Source: Roseivirga pacifica
Lineage (GTDB): Bacteria; Bacteroidota; Bacteroidia; Cytophagales; Cyclobacteriaceae
Assembly (NCBI RefSeq): GCF_900111145.1
Contig: NZ_FOIR01000001.1
Location: 441,501 to 505,500, forward strand
Direction of reading: 5' to 3'
DNA: 64,000 bases
The notes under the pieces are model-generated. The model saw only the letters and a program-made list of their open reading frames with translations, had not been told where the DNA came from and searched no databases. The translations under genes and the position numbers were made by a program. Shown here piece after piece: positions 37,237 to 46,019 of this stretch (position 1 is its first letter; each line of letters opens with the position of its first letter).

Positions 37237-38712
37237 ATGCTCAGGAAATTTCTGATTTCCATTTACTGTTTTAATTGCCTCGTTACCCTCGCTCAACAAA
37301 GACAAACATCAATTCTTGATGAACAGGTTTCTATTGAGTTTACAAACGTGTCGTTACCTTCGGCACTTCGGCATTTAAATCGCCAAACCAACATTGGCTT
37401 TTCCTATAACAGCAGCATAATTCCCAAGGCCGAAAAGATTTCGTCAACTTATCAAAATGTACCTTTAAGGGATATTTTAGACGATTTGTTGAAGAGTGCG
37501 GGCTTGCACTATCGAGAGTTTAAAGGCACAATTATTATTCTGCGAAATGAGTTTTCGAGCACCACCATTAGTGGCCGAGTCGTGGACTCCGAAACAGGCG
37601 AAGCGCTCTCTTTTGCTAACGTGTTTATCGACAACAGTACCATTGGTTCGGCTACGGACGTGAACGGATACTTTGAAATTGAGAACGTGCCGGCAATTAG
37701 TTTCAACCTAGTAAGTTCATATGTGGGGTATAAAACCAAAACCACCATTATTAATTACAATGAACTGGATACGGCCAAAAACCTTGAAATAGCCATGGAT
37801 TTGGACGCTGTAGCCTTAGAAAGTATTCAGGTGATAGGAAAGAGCGAGGAGCGCAAAACTCGCAACGAAAGGCGACTGTATAGGCGGTTTGAAGATGCCT
37901 TTTTAGGAAGGTCCGACAATGCGAAAGACTGTGAAATTGTAAATCCCGAGATCTTGAATTTTGAGCGTTTAGATTCGCTGGATAATTATTCTGTAACCGC
38001 AGATGATATTTTGTATGTAGAAAACTATGCCCTTGGCTATCGTATTGGCTATTTGCTTGAAGAGTTCCGTTTTGTAAACGGGCAAAAAATGAACATCGGC
38101 AAGGCACAGTTCAAAGAGCTTGAGCCACGCTCTAGAAGGCAGAACCGCCAATGGGAAGAAGCTAGAGCAAGGGCTTATCGTGGTTCTATTCAGCACTTTT
38201 TGAATGCCCTAATTCTTGACAGCCTAGAGCAAGAAGGTTTTAAGGTAAATGTGGTGCAGTACGATTCTGTTACTTCAGAATATACCACTCCGCTCAATCC
38301 TCCAAAGGTGAAGGAAATTATAACCCTTAAACAGCATGCCGATGAATTTTTCTATACGCTTACGACTACTTCAGACATTGAGGTAACATATGTGAATGAG
38401 TACGAAGATGACGGCTACAAAAAGCAGTTTAGAAGCAACTCTAAAAGTGGTAACTACAAGTACACGGATAAAAAGTCGCGTTCGTCTATTGACTTAGGCG
38501 ATAACCAGAGCATTACTAGTTACCAGGTAATGGGCTACGATCTATCCGATGTAGAGCTTTTCCAAAAGTCGATCATCTTCTTCAATTCCAAAACAACAGT
38601 AATTAGCTACCCGGGCCAGTTCGAAAACTCGCGCGATGTACGGTTTGCCGGTTGGTGGAACTGGGGCTCTTTTTCAGATATGGTGCCCCTTACCTATAAG
38701 CCGCCTAACTAA
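37237..38712 (+). CDS. STN plus carboxypeptidase-like domain protein without a TonB barrel
   Basis: This 491-residue protein has a signal peptide ending TLAQQ. It then has an STN (secretin/TonB short N-terminal) domain at about 25-100 (EFTNVSLPSALRHLNRQTNIGFSYN in parts) and a carboxypeptidase-like regulatory domain at about 108-195 (ISGRVVDSETGEALSFANVFI). The remaining 290 residues are a periplasmic domain also seen in other barrel-less carboxypeptidase-like proteins (FLGRSDNAKDCEIVNPEIL, LYVENYALGYRIGYLL). No plug or barrel is present, so it is not a transporter. Position directly after FecR suggests it presents a signal to it. Its stop region overlaps feoB by eight bases, convergently. 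Confidence 0.85.
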   Translation: MLRKFLISIYCFNCLVTLAQQRQTSILDEQVSIEFTNVSLPSALRHLNRQTNIGFSYNSSIIPKAEKISSTYQNVPLRDILDDLLKSAGLHYREFKGTIIILRNEFSSTTISGRVVDSETGEALSFANVFIDNSTIGSATDVNGYFEIENVPAISFNLVSSYVGYKTKTTIINYNELDTAKNLEIAMDLDAVALESIQVIGKSEERKTRNERRLYRRFEDAFLGRSDNAKDCEIVNPEILNFERLDSLDNYSVTADDILYVENYALGYRIGYLLEEFRFVNGQKMNIGKAQFKELEPRSRRQNRQWEEARARAYRGSIQHFLNALILDSLEQEGFKVNVVQYDSVTSEYTTPLNPPKVKEIITLKQHADEFFYTLTTTSDIEVTYVNEYEDDGYKKQFRSNSKSGNYKYTDKKSRSSIDLGDNQSITSYQVMGYDLSDVELFQKSIIFFNSKTTVISYPGQFENSRDVRFAGWWNWGSFSDMVPLTYKPPN

Positions 38713-40807
38713 AAATATTGTAGGCAATAAAGGCCGAAATGTAAGCAACAGCACTCATGTACACAGTCTGTATAATTGGCCATTTCCAACCCTTAGTTTC
38801 TCTATAAACAATGGCAAGTGTACTCATACATTGCATGGCAAACGCATAAAACACCATAAGTGAGAACCCAACAGCCTTGTTGTACATTGGCTCGCCTGTT
38901 TTAGGGTTGATTTCTTGTCTCAGTCGCTCACGGATTGTTACTTCATCATCATCTTCGGCACCAATGCTGTAAATGGTTGACATGGTACCAACAAACACCT
39001 CGCGCGCAGCGAAAGAAGTAATTAAAGCAATGCCTATTTTCCAATCGTAGCCCAATGGCTCAATAGTAGGCTCAATAAACTTACCGAAACTACCAGCCAT
39101 AGAATGCTCCAACTTATAAGCACTTAGGGCCACATCATATTCTTCTTCCGTATAATTGGCACCAAGTTGTGTTTTTACGTTTTCCTCGGCATTCTCAAAC
39201 TTATCGCCAAAGCCGTAAGATGCCATAACCCAAAGAATGATGGAAATGGCAATAATTACCTTACCAGCCTCCAAAACGAAGGTTCCGGTTTTTTCATAAA
39301 TAGTAAGGCCAACGTTTTTCCATTTCGGCACTTTATAGCTAGGTAGCTCCATTACAAAATAGCCTCTGTGTTTGGCCTTTACAATAAAGCCCATTACCCA
39401 AGCAGAAAGAATCGCAGCAAGGAAACCCAACAGGTATAAGCCCATTAAAACAAGGCCTTGAAGGTTAAAGAAGCCCCAAATTGGCTCGTTTGGTACCACC
39501 AAACCGATAAGAATGGTGTAAACAGGTAGCCTTGCAGAGCAGCTCATAAATGGCGTTACAAAAATGGTAATGAGTCTGTCTTTCCAGCCATCAATGTTTC
39601 GGGTGGCCATAATTGCCGGAATGGCACAAGCCATACCCGAAATAAGCGGCACTACACTTTTACCATTTAGGCCGAACTTGCGCATAAGTTTATCCATAAG
39701 GAAAACCGCCCGCGACATGTAGCCCGACTCTTCCATGATGGCAATAAAGCCGAACAAAATGGCGATTTGTGGAATGAAAACCAGTACTCCGGCCAATCCA
39801 GCAATAATACCGTCAGTAAGCAAATCGTTGATTATGCCTTCAGGGAGCACGCCTTTTACCCAATCTCCAAAGCCAGCAATTGAATCTTCGATGAGCGTCA
39901 TTGGTGCTTCGGACCAAGCAAAAATGGCCTGGAAAATTAGCAGCAATAGGCCTAAGAAAATGGCATACCCGAAAATGGGGTGAGTGGTTACTCTATCAAT
40001 TTTTGCATTGATAGCACGCTTAGATGGATCTTCTTCAGATAAGTTTCTATCAATTATATCAGATATAAGTGCGTATCTCTCGAGTGTTTCTTTCGATTGT
40101 GTGGGCACATCGTAGAAGCCATTTTCGTTTTTAATTGCCTCTATTTTATTGTGCTCTTCTTCTCCTAAGTAGGTCAGTTTTAGGTTTTGCTGTGCTAACT
40201 GATAAGCTCTGTAGTCATTATCTAAACTGAATTCTCTGCGAATATCATCAATGGTTTGGTCTGCCAATTCGCGCACATTATAGAATGGCATTTTAGGCAC
40301 ACGAATAGTTTCGGTAAGCGCCTGCTTTAGTAAGGAAATGCCATCACCACTTCTTGAGTTTGTGGGGATAATTTTAACGCCAAGATCGATGGACAAACTC
40401 CTTAAGTCGATTTTTAGCTTACGCTTTTCGGCCACATCTATCATGTTCAAAACCAACAGACATGGGATATTCAGATCTCTTATTTGTGTAAATAGGAGCA
40501 GGTTTCGCTTAAGGTTCGAAGCATCTGCCACCACCACAATAACATCGGGGTGTTGTGGGTGCTTTTCGTCCAAAAGTACTTCTTGAACGATTTGCTCATC
40601 GAGCGTTTTGGGATAAATACTGTATGTGCCTGGTAAATCTACCAGCTCTGCCCTTTTGCCATCAGGTAGTTTAAGTGTACCGGTTTTTTTGTCGACTGTA
40701 ACACCAGGAAAGTTTCCGGTTTTTTGATTTAGGCCGGTAAGTAAATTGAAAAGTGTGGTTTTTCCCGAGTTCGGGTTACCAATGAGGGCTACGGTTAAGT
40801 CAGGCAA
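38705..40807 (-). CDS. feoB: Ferrous iron transporter FeoB
   Basis: This is the Fe(II) import channel of the inner membrane. The 700-residue protein begins with a small G domain: G1 GNPNSGKT (10-17), switch GVTVDKKTG, G3 DLPGTYS and G4 NMID. A helical GDI linker follows, then the polytopic membrane domain with the two Gate motifs (SGMACAIPAIMATR and MSCSARLPVYTILIG) and C-terminal helices. feoA lies 12 bases upstream, so they form a unit. Its 3' end overlaps the STN-protein gene by eight bases. Confidence 0.97.
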   Translation of the reverse strand: MPDLTVALIGNPNSGKTTLFNLLTGLNQKTGNFPGVTVDKKTGTLKLPDGKRAELVDLPGTYSIYPKTLDEQIVQEVLLDEKHPQHPDVIVVVADASNLKRNLLLFTQIRDLNIPCLLVLNMIDVAEKRKLKIDLRSLSIDLGVKIIPTNSRSGDGISLLKQALTETIRVPKMPFYNVRELADQTIDDIRREFSLDNDYRAYQLAQQNLKLTYLGEEEHNKIEAIKNENGFYDVPTQSKETLERYALISDIIDRNLSEEDPSKRAINAKIDRVTTHPIFGYAIFLGLLLLIFQAIFAWSEAPMTLIEDSIAGFGDWVKGVLPEGIINDLLTDGIIAGLAGVLVFIPQIAILFGFIAIMEESGYMSRAVFLMDKLMRKFGLNGKSVVPLISGMACAIPAIMATRNIDGWKDRLITIFVTPFMSCSARLPVYTILIGLVVPNEPIWGFFNLQGLVLMGLYLLGFLAAILSAWVMGFIVKAKHRGYFVMELPSYKVPKWKNVGLTIYEKTGTFVLEAGKVIIAISIILWVMASYGFGDKFENAEENVKTQLGANYTEEEYDVALSAYKLEHSMAGSFGKFIEPTIEPLGYDWKIGIALITSFAAREVFVGTMSTIYSIGAEDDDEVTIRERLRQEINPKTGEPMYNKAVGFSLMVFYAFAMQCMSTLAIVYRETKGWKWPIIQTVYMSAVAYISAFIAYNIFS

Positions 40808-40819
40808 GGCAGTGGGGGA

Positions 40820-41041
40820 TTAGTCTTCTAACAATATTTTTGAGGCTTCTTCTTTGCGAAGAGAGAGCTGATAGCCAGCTACTTCAATAGCGATTGGGTC
40901 GCCTAATGGTGCAATGAGCTGGAGAGAGACTTCTACACCCGGTAGACATCCCATTTCCATCAGCTTTACAGAAAGTTCATCGTCTGTAAAACCCTTGATC
41001 ACACCTTTTTCATTCCGTTTTAGATGTCTTAAAGTCCTCAA
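40820..41041 (-). CDS. feoA: Ferrous iron transport accessory protein FeoA
   Basis: This 73-residue SH3-like protein assists FeoB. The sequence fits the family: LKRNEKGVIKGF, the ELSVKLMEMGCLPGVEVSL core and LSLRKEEASKILLED. The start is TTG at 41041, since no in-frame ATG occurs at the right place. feoB follows 12 bases downstream. The HTTM gene is 68 bases upstream on the same strand, with a GC-rich repeat (ggccttt/aaaggcc) in the gap but no clear terminator T tract in its direction. Confidence 0.92.
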   Translation of the reverse strand: MRTLRHLKRNEKGVIKGFTDDELSVKLMEMGCLPGVEVSLQLIAPLGDPIAIEVAGYQLSLRKEEASKILLED

Positions 41042-41109
41042 TTCTTATTTAGATTAATTATAAACGCGAAGGTACGCTTATGGCCTTTATAAAGCAAAAA
41101 AGGCCGTTT

Positions 41110-42435
41110 TTAATTGGGCGATAATATCCATTCTGAATGTTTGAATGGCTGCCACTTAACCTTTGTTAGGTCTGTGTTTTCGTCTATCAACCTTACTTTT
41201 TCTCCTCGGTTTAACCTCACGAAGGACTCGGCCCTTACCTCTACATCTTCTATGCCCTGAATGGCATACTGCTTATCTAAATACTGGGCCATTTGCCAGA
41301 TCATATCGGGCTTGCCCGCCATCGATCGTGCTTGCCTAATCGATACAAAATGCCTTGGGTTTACTAGCCATGTAGAATCATTGGCCGGACTGTGTACCTT
41401 AAAAGTGAGTGTGCCTTGTTTGTAGCGCAACATCATTCGCCACGAAAGTCTATGGCCTTCTTCGGTATAAAACACATCACCTTTATACAAGTGATGTCTC
41501 AGCGGCAAATAAATTTGGTGGGCAAAATACAAGCCGAAAACCAGCATTATCGCGTAGTGTTTCTTACTGAATTGTACCGTGCTATTTTGAGAGAAATTGA
41601 TTGCTGGCTTCTTTTTAAAGAAGGTTTTTCTGACGCTATTTGGATCGAAAAAGAATACACACGAGGCAATCATGAGGTACGGAAAAATTCCGATTTGAAA
41701 CACTACCGAATTAAATAGATGAAAGAAGATGCTAATTATAAACGCTGTCTTACGTGTTTTCTTAAATAGCAAAAAGTAAATAATGGTGCCATCGAAGAGA
41801 ATGCCTCCGTACACTACCATTTGCTGCAAGAGTTCATTTTGAAGCAAGTCGCCAATCAACCAGTAGTTCTTTTTGCCACCTAAATTCATGGCAATAAAGT
41901 CGCCATTAAGCCAACCGGGATAAAATTTATGAATGGCAGCAAAAGAATAGACGATCCATAGTTGGATAATGAAAATGCTTAAACACCAGCGCGGGCAGGT
42001 AAGCGAAACTTTACTGCTACTGCGTTTGGCATCAAGACTGCAATAGGCATTTGCTGGTACGCTGAGCATAAAAAGGCATAGCAGAATAAGTAGGTAATAA
42101 TGATTGTTGTAGTGTGTTTTTTGCATCCAATAAACGAGTGTCCAAAGGATGGTAAACAGCCCTATGCTGGTTTTATAACGATACCCGAGCATTACGCCCA
42201 AACCGCATAATCCCATGGTGGCAAAGTAGCCATACATAAAATAGCCGTCTGGCGGTTGCAACCACTCCAAGCCAATTAAGGTAAAGTTGTAAGCTGGCGC
42301 TATAAGAGCGTTACGTACCCAGCCAGTGAATATGGCGCCTACAGATTCGAGAAAAATGAGCAGACCAAAAGCCATTCGAAACAGAATAAGTGGGGCATTG
42401 TCAACTTGTTCGAACTGTCTTTTCAGGATATCCAA
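41110..42435 (-). CDS. HTTM-domain (vitamin K-dependent gamma-carboxylase-like) membrane protein
   Basis: The protein has 441 residues and starts at TTG 42435; the next in-frame Met is 20 residues on, inside the first helix. It has about eight TM helices across residues 14-300, then a soluble C-terminal domain. The HTTM signature is strong: THYNNHYYLLILLCLFM, then IVYSFAAIHKFYPGWLNGDF, then FNSVVFQIGIFPYLMIASC. By remembered alignment with human GGCX (AGVKKLDADWVEG), the Lys before YPGW matches the proposed catalytic Lys218. Bacterial members have no proven substrate. The gene faces away from a tiny Glu-rich gene across only 45 bases, which makes that gene a candidate substrate. feoAB follows downstream. 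Confidence 0.85.
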   Translation of the reverse strand: MDILKRQFEQVDNAPLILFRMAFGLLIFLESVGAIFTGWVRNALIAPAYNFTLIGLEWLQPPDGYFMYGYFATMGLCGLGVMLGYRYKTSIGLFTILWTLVYWMQKTHYNNHYYLLILLCLFMLSVPANAYCSLDAKRSSSKVSLTCPRWCLSIFIIQLWIVYSFAAIHKFYPGWLNGDFIAMNLGGKKNYWLIGDLLQNELLQQMVVYGGILFDGTIIYFLLFKKTRKTAFIISIFFHLFNSVVFQIGIFPYLMIASCVFFFDPNSVRKTFFKKKPAINFSQNSTVQFSKKHYAIMLVFGLYFAHQIYLPLRHHLYKGDVFYTEEGHRLSWRMMLRYKQGTLTFKVHSPANDSTWLVNPRHFVSIRQARSMAGKPDMIWQMAQYLDKQYAIQGIEDVEVRAESFVRLNRGEKVRLIDENTDLTKVKWQPFKHSEWILSPN

Positions 42436-42446
42436 GGCTGTGGTAT

Positions 42447-42474
42447 TTGAATGTTTTGGGTAAAAATACGTTTA
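42447..42474 (+). promoter_or_regulatory. Possible promoter for the small Glu-rich gene
   Basis: TTG (42447-42449), a 17-base spacer and TACGTTTA (42467-42474, one mismatch to TAnnTTTG) would place the transcript start close to the ATG at 42481. That implies a leaderless or nearly leaderless message. Confidence 0.3.
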
Positions 42475-42480
42475 TTCAAT

Positions 42481-42648
42481 ATGCCAAAAAACAAAAAGAA
42501 AGAAGAGCAGGCTGAGGAGCAGAAACCTAAGACTAGTAAAATCGAGGAGCCTAAAGCTGAAGAGACCCAAGATGAAGCGGATGAAATGGACTTTGGAGGA
42601 CTGCCGAAGGATGTCCCTTTCGACAGAAATATAGGCTGCGGAGGTTAG
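42481..42648 (+). CDS. Glu/Lys-rich mini-protein ending in GCGG
   Basis: The protein has 55 residues from ATG 42481. A frame from 42451 would overlap the likely promoter. The N-terminal two thirds are low-complexity and highly charged (KNKKKEEQAEEQKPKTSK, then IEEPKAEETQDEADEMD), probably disordered. The last 17 residues are ordered-looking and end FDRNIGCGG, with one Cys and a C-terminal Gly-Gly. I have an impression, unverified, that small proteins with a similar ending recur in Bacteroidota. It is divergent from the HTTM gene by 45 bases, and its stop overlaps the murF-alr stop by four bases. It could be a modification substrate, a metal-binding peptide or a ribosome-associated tail. None of these is proven. 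Confidence 0.6.
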   Translation: MPKNKKKEEQAEEQKPKTSKIEEPKAEETQDEADEMDFGGLPKDVPFDRNIGCGG

Positions 42649-45071
42649 TCGGTGTGGAAAATGCGCTGTACACGCGTACTCACATTTGTCAAAATCTCAT
42701 AAGGAATAGTGTTGGCCCACTTGGCCAAATCGTTAATTGTAGGTTGTTCACCAAACACAATTACCTCATCTCCTTCGGTTACATTTAGGCCAGTTACATC
42801 CACCATGGTCATATCCATGCAAACATTGCCAATGGTACGAGCTTGTTGCCCATTAATGCTCACATAGGCATTTCCGTTACCGAAAATTCTGAGGTATCCA
42901 TCGGCATAGCCAATGGCAATAGTGGCAATGCGCATTTCTTTTTCCGCCTTACCTTTTCTTCCATAACCAATGGTTTCGCCTTGCTTAACTGTTCTAATTT
43001 GAGACACCAAGGTTTTTAACTGAGCAGGCAAACGCAGGCTACCTTTTCTTATACCGTCAGCTTCTAGTCCATGCAGGCCAATGCCCAAGCGCACCATGTT
43101 ATACTGGTGTTCTGGATAATGAACAATTCCGGCAGAATTGAGTACGTGCTTCATCGGCTCATGATCTAAATGCGCTGATAGTTCTGCGCTAAATTGGTTG
43201 AAAGTTTCAATTTGCTTTAGCGTGAAATCACGCTCGCCCAAGTCGTCCGAAGCGGCTAAGTGAGTGAAAATACTTTTTATTTCTAGCCACTCGGTTTGGG
43301 CAATAACTTCTTTTAGAGCTGCTAATTCTGAAGGATTGATGCCCAATCGGTTCATTCCGGTATTTACAATTAGGTGAGCCGGCAATTTTTGCTGCGCACG
43401 CTTGTACTTTTTCAAATAGGCTTTCAGCTGGTTAATGCTGTATATCTCTGGCTCCAGCTGATACTTCATCAGCGTGGCAGGGTCGTCAAGCGTAGCGTTC
43501 ATTACCATCATTGGTAAGTCTATGCCGTTGTTCCTTAGTGTTATGGCCTCATCGGTGTAGGCTACCGCCAAATAATCTACGCCATGAAATTCCAGCAAAC
43601 GGGCTATCTCTATACTTCCTGCTCCATAGGCAAAAGCTTTTACCATGGCCATTACCTTGGTTTCGGGTTTTAAAAAGCCTCTAAATACCTTAAGGTTATG
43701 TGCAATGGATTCAAGACTAACCTCCAGAACGGTTTTGTGAATCTTTTCAACCAAGCGATGCATCACTCTTTCCAGGCCGAACTTTCGACTTCCTTTTACT
43801 AAAATCAGCTTGTCCTCCAGTTCCTCCAGCACATCCGATTTCAGAAAAGCCCGAGTATCCTCATAAAAGGTAGCTCTGGCTCCAAATTGCGCCTTGGCGG
43901 CAGATAGAGCTGGGCCGATAGCATATAGCTGTGCTACTTTTTTCAGCTTTAACAACTCATTTACCTGTTGATAGAACTGAGCATCGGCCTTGGTTTGCAC
44001 AAAGTCTGTAAGAATCACCACTCTGTCTTCTTTCAGCTTTTGCTGTTCCATAAAGTCCAGCGCCAATTTCAGTCCTTCAAAATCATTGTTATAGCTATCG
44101 TCTATCAGGTAATTGTTCCGAAGGCCCCGTTTTAGCGAAAGCCGCATTTTTACGGATTTCAACTTTCGTATACCATCGGAAATTTGGGCTTGGCTAAGAC
44201 CGATATGTAAGGATGCAACTATGCAGTGGCACAAGTTTTCAACCGAAGCGGTATCAGTAAATGGTAATTCAAATGCGTAGTCCTTACCCAAAAAGCTCAC
44301 TTGCAGCTTTTTTCCTGTAATGCGCACAGGAATATCCGAATCTGTATTAATACCCCAGTTAAGGCTGTTGCAGCAGTAAGTGGCTTCAATCTGTTCATGC
44401 ACCAATTGGTGGTCACGGCAATAAATGAGCAGCTCTGTATTGCGAAAGAGTTTGAGCTTCTCTTGAATTTTTTGGGTTTGTGATTCAAAGTGCTCCCCGT
44501 GAGCCGACCCTATATTGGTGAAAATGCCAATAGTAGGTTGAATGATTTGTCCCAACTTCTCCATTTCGTTGGGCTGAGAAATACCAGCCTCGAAAATGCC
44601 TATCTGATAGCTGTTATCAATCGGCCAAACCGAAAGCGGAACTCCCAACTGTGAGTTATAACTCTTCGGGCTTTTTAAAACTTTACTCCCCGTTGATAGC
44701 AAGGTGCTCAGCCACTCCTTAACAATTGTCTTTCCATTGCTGCCGGTAATGCCAATTACGTTGCCATTGAATTGCTGTCGCTTAAACTGAGCCAGCTTTT
44801 GAAATGCGTCTACTGTCGAGTTAACTTTAATAAAGGTTGCGGTCTTCTCGGTATGCAAATGTTCCTCTACCACAAAGAATTTTATTCCTTTTTCAATTAA
44901 TTCCGGAATAAAATCATGGGCATTGTGCTGCTGGCCGCTAATGGCAAAGAATACCTCGTTTGGTAAGCCCAATATAGTTCTACTGTCAATCGATATATGG
45001 TTGACCTCAGTATTTTCTGGTGAGTTGTTGAATGTCCCACCAATGATTCGTGCTAGCTCTTTTAATTGCAA
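42645..45071 (-). CDS. murF-alr: Bifunctional MurF ligase / alanine racemase
   Basis: The 808-residue fusion is typical of Bacteroidota. The N-terminal 430 residues form UDP-MurNAc-tripeptide:D-Ala-D-Ala ligase with P-loop GITGSNGKT (about 106-114), VFEAG-like IGIFEAGISQPNEM and DDSYNNDFEG. Residues 440-808 form a PLP-dependent alanine racemase with PLP Lys in MVKAFAYGAG (about 477), Tyr in IGYGRKG, IGYADGYLR and NVCMDMTMVDV. One chain thus makes D-Ala and adds the D-Ala dipeptide to the wall precursor. The CsaA-like gene lies five bases upstream. Confidence 0.95.
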   Translation of the reverse strand: MQLKELARIIGGTFNNSPENTEVNHISIDSRTILGLPNEVFFAISGQQHNAHDFIPELIEKGIKFFVVEEHLHTEKTATFIKVNSTVDAFQKLAQFKRQQFNGNVIGITGSNGKTIVKEWLSTLLSTGSKVLKSPKSYNSQLGVPLSVWPIDNSYQIGIFEAGISQPNEMEKLGQIIQPTIGIFTNIGSAHGEHFESQTQKIQEKLKLFRNTELLIYCRDHQLVHEQIEATYCCNSLNWGINTDSDIPVRITGKKLQVSFLGKDYAFELPFTDTASVENLCHCIVASLHIGLSQAQISDGIRKLKSVKMRLSLKRGLRNNYLIDDSYNNDFEGLKLALDFMEQQKLKEDRVVILTDFVQTKADAQFYQQVNELLKLKKVAQLYAIGPALSAAKAQFGARATFYEDTRAFLKSDVLEELEDKLILVKGSRKFGLERVMHRLVEKIHKTVLEVSLESIAHNLKVFRGFLKPETKVMAMVKAFAYGAGSIEIARLLEFHGVDYLAVAYTDEAITLRNNGIDLPMMVMNATLDDPATLMKYQLEPEIYSINQLKAYLKKYKRAQQKLPAHLIVNTGMNRLGINPSELAALKEVIAQTEWLEIKSIFTHLAASDDLGERDFTLKQIETFNQFSAELSAHLDHEPMKHVLNSAGIVHYPEHQYNMVRLGIGLHGLEADGIRKGSLRLPAQLKTLVSQIRTVKQGETIGYGRKGKAEKEMRIATIAIGYADGYLRIFGNGNAYVSINGQQARTIGNVCMDMTMVDVTGLNVTEGDEVIVFGEQPTINDLAKWANTIPYEILTNVSTRVQRIFHTD

Positions 45072-45076
45072 AATTG

Positions 45077-45427
45077 TTAGAATAACCGCGCGCCATTCGG
45101 CACTTCCTTATCTGGAGTACAAAGAACCACATTTTTATCTGTATCGGGAAAGCCCGTAACCAGTACTTCAGACATTAATTTTCCAATTTGCTTTGGCGGA
45201 AAGTTGGTAATACAAACTACCTGTTTGCCAATTAGTTCTTCTGGCTGGTAGTGTACTGTTATTTGTGCTGAAGACTTCTTAATCCCCAATTCACCAAGGT
45301 CTACCTGAAGAATATATGCTGGCCTGCGAGCTTCAGCATAAATCTCGGCAGAAACTATGGTTCCTACCCTTATTTCAACTTTTTCAAAATCTTCCCAACT
45401 AATCATTTGCATTCTGTTTTTGGCCAT
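45077..45427 (-). CDS. csaA: CsaA-like tRNA-binding OB-fold protein
   Basis: This 116-residue protein consists of one EMAP-II/tRNA-binding domain: [38 protein letters not shown] and [25 protein letters not shown]. CsaA homologues are described as chaperone-like or tRNA-binding dimers. The ATG at 45427 or either of two Met codons four to seven residues downstream could be the true start. murF-alr follows by five bases. A divergent small exported-protein gene lies on the other side. Confidence 0.85.
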   Translation of the reverse strand: MAKNRMQMISWEDFEKVEIRVGTIVSAEIYAEARRPAYILQVDLGELGIKKSSAQITVHYQPEELIGKQVVCITNFPPKQIGKLMSEVLVTGFPDTDKNVVLCTPDKEVPNGARLF

Positions 45428-45483
45428 TTTGCGTGGCTATAGTTCTTTTTTACTCAACTCTGGCCAAAATAATATCTTTGATG

Positions 45484-45514
45484 TTAAGCGAATACGAAAA
45501 TTTTATTATTTTTG
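45484..45514 (+). promoter_or_regulatory. Probable promoter for the small Pro-rich exported protein
   Basis: The -7 box TATTTTTG (45507-45514) is exact. The -33 position carries TTA rather than TTG (45484-45486) with a 20-base spacer. The ATG is 20 bases past the box at 45535. Confidence 0.5.
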
Positions 45515-45534
45515 GAGCCCTCGTGGAGAAGCTT

Positions 45535-45924
45535 ATGAACATTAAAAAGACATTTTTCTTAGTCCTTTTTGTTGGAGGTTCGTGTGTTGCTTTTCAAGCT
45601 AAGGCGCAAGAAGGAGACCCGATTGAACCAGAAGAGAGACCTGGTGAAGTAGTTATTTTGCCTGATTCTGCCCGTCAAGTAGAGCCGAAAGAAGCTGGCT
45701 ATGATGAAATGAGGGATACTCAATCTACTACTAATAACTTGGAAAGAGACCACCAGCAGCCTCAGTTAAACACTCCATTTATTCCGATTCCTACTCCAAA
45801 AAGGTCGGAACCCGCTAAAACCACTGTTATCGAGAAAGAAAAGAAGGACACACGCAACGATATGTCTTTCAATATTCTTTACTACATCTTCTATAAGTTT
45901 AAGAAGGTAGAAAACTACGATTAA
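45535..45924 (+). CDS. Small exported Pro/Glu-rich protein
   Basis: The protein has 129 residues from ATG 45535. Longer in-frame starts upstream run through the promoter. The signal peptide ends QAKAQ. The mature part is low-complexity, rich in Pro, Glu, Thr and Gln (IPIPTPKRSEPAKTT), then ends in an aromatic block, MSFNILYYIFYKFKKVENYD. Disorder followed by a conserved-looking aromatic tail suggests a tethered or assembly-dependent peptide. I do not know the family. It precedes a TonB receptor by 95 bases but need not be co-transcribed with it. Confidence 0.6.
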   Translation: MNIKKTFFLVLFVGGSCVAFQAKAQEGDPIEPEERPGEVVILPDSARQVEPKEAGYDEMRDTQSTTNNLERDHQQPQLNTPFIPIPTPKRSEPAKTTVIEKEKKDTRNDMSFNILYYIFYKFKKVENYD

Positions 45925-46019
45925 TACCTAATTATCATACCACTGGTAGAATAATTAAAGCTTCTTTTTGATTTGGAGTCCATTTGCAATAATGTTGCAG
46001 ATATTTTCATTACCTCTTT

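Noticed and set aside
41042-41109. Repeat ggccttt/aaaggcc between the HTTM and feoA genes as a terminator
   Set aside because: In the minus direction it is not followed by a T run, so it was not listed.
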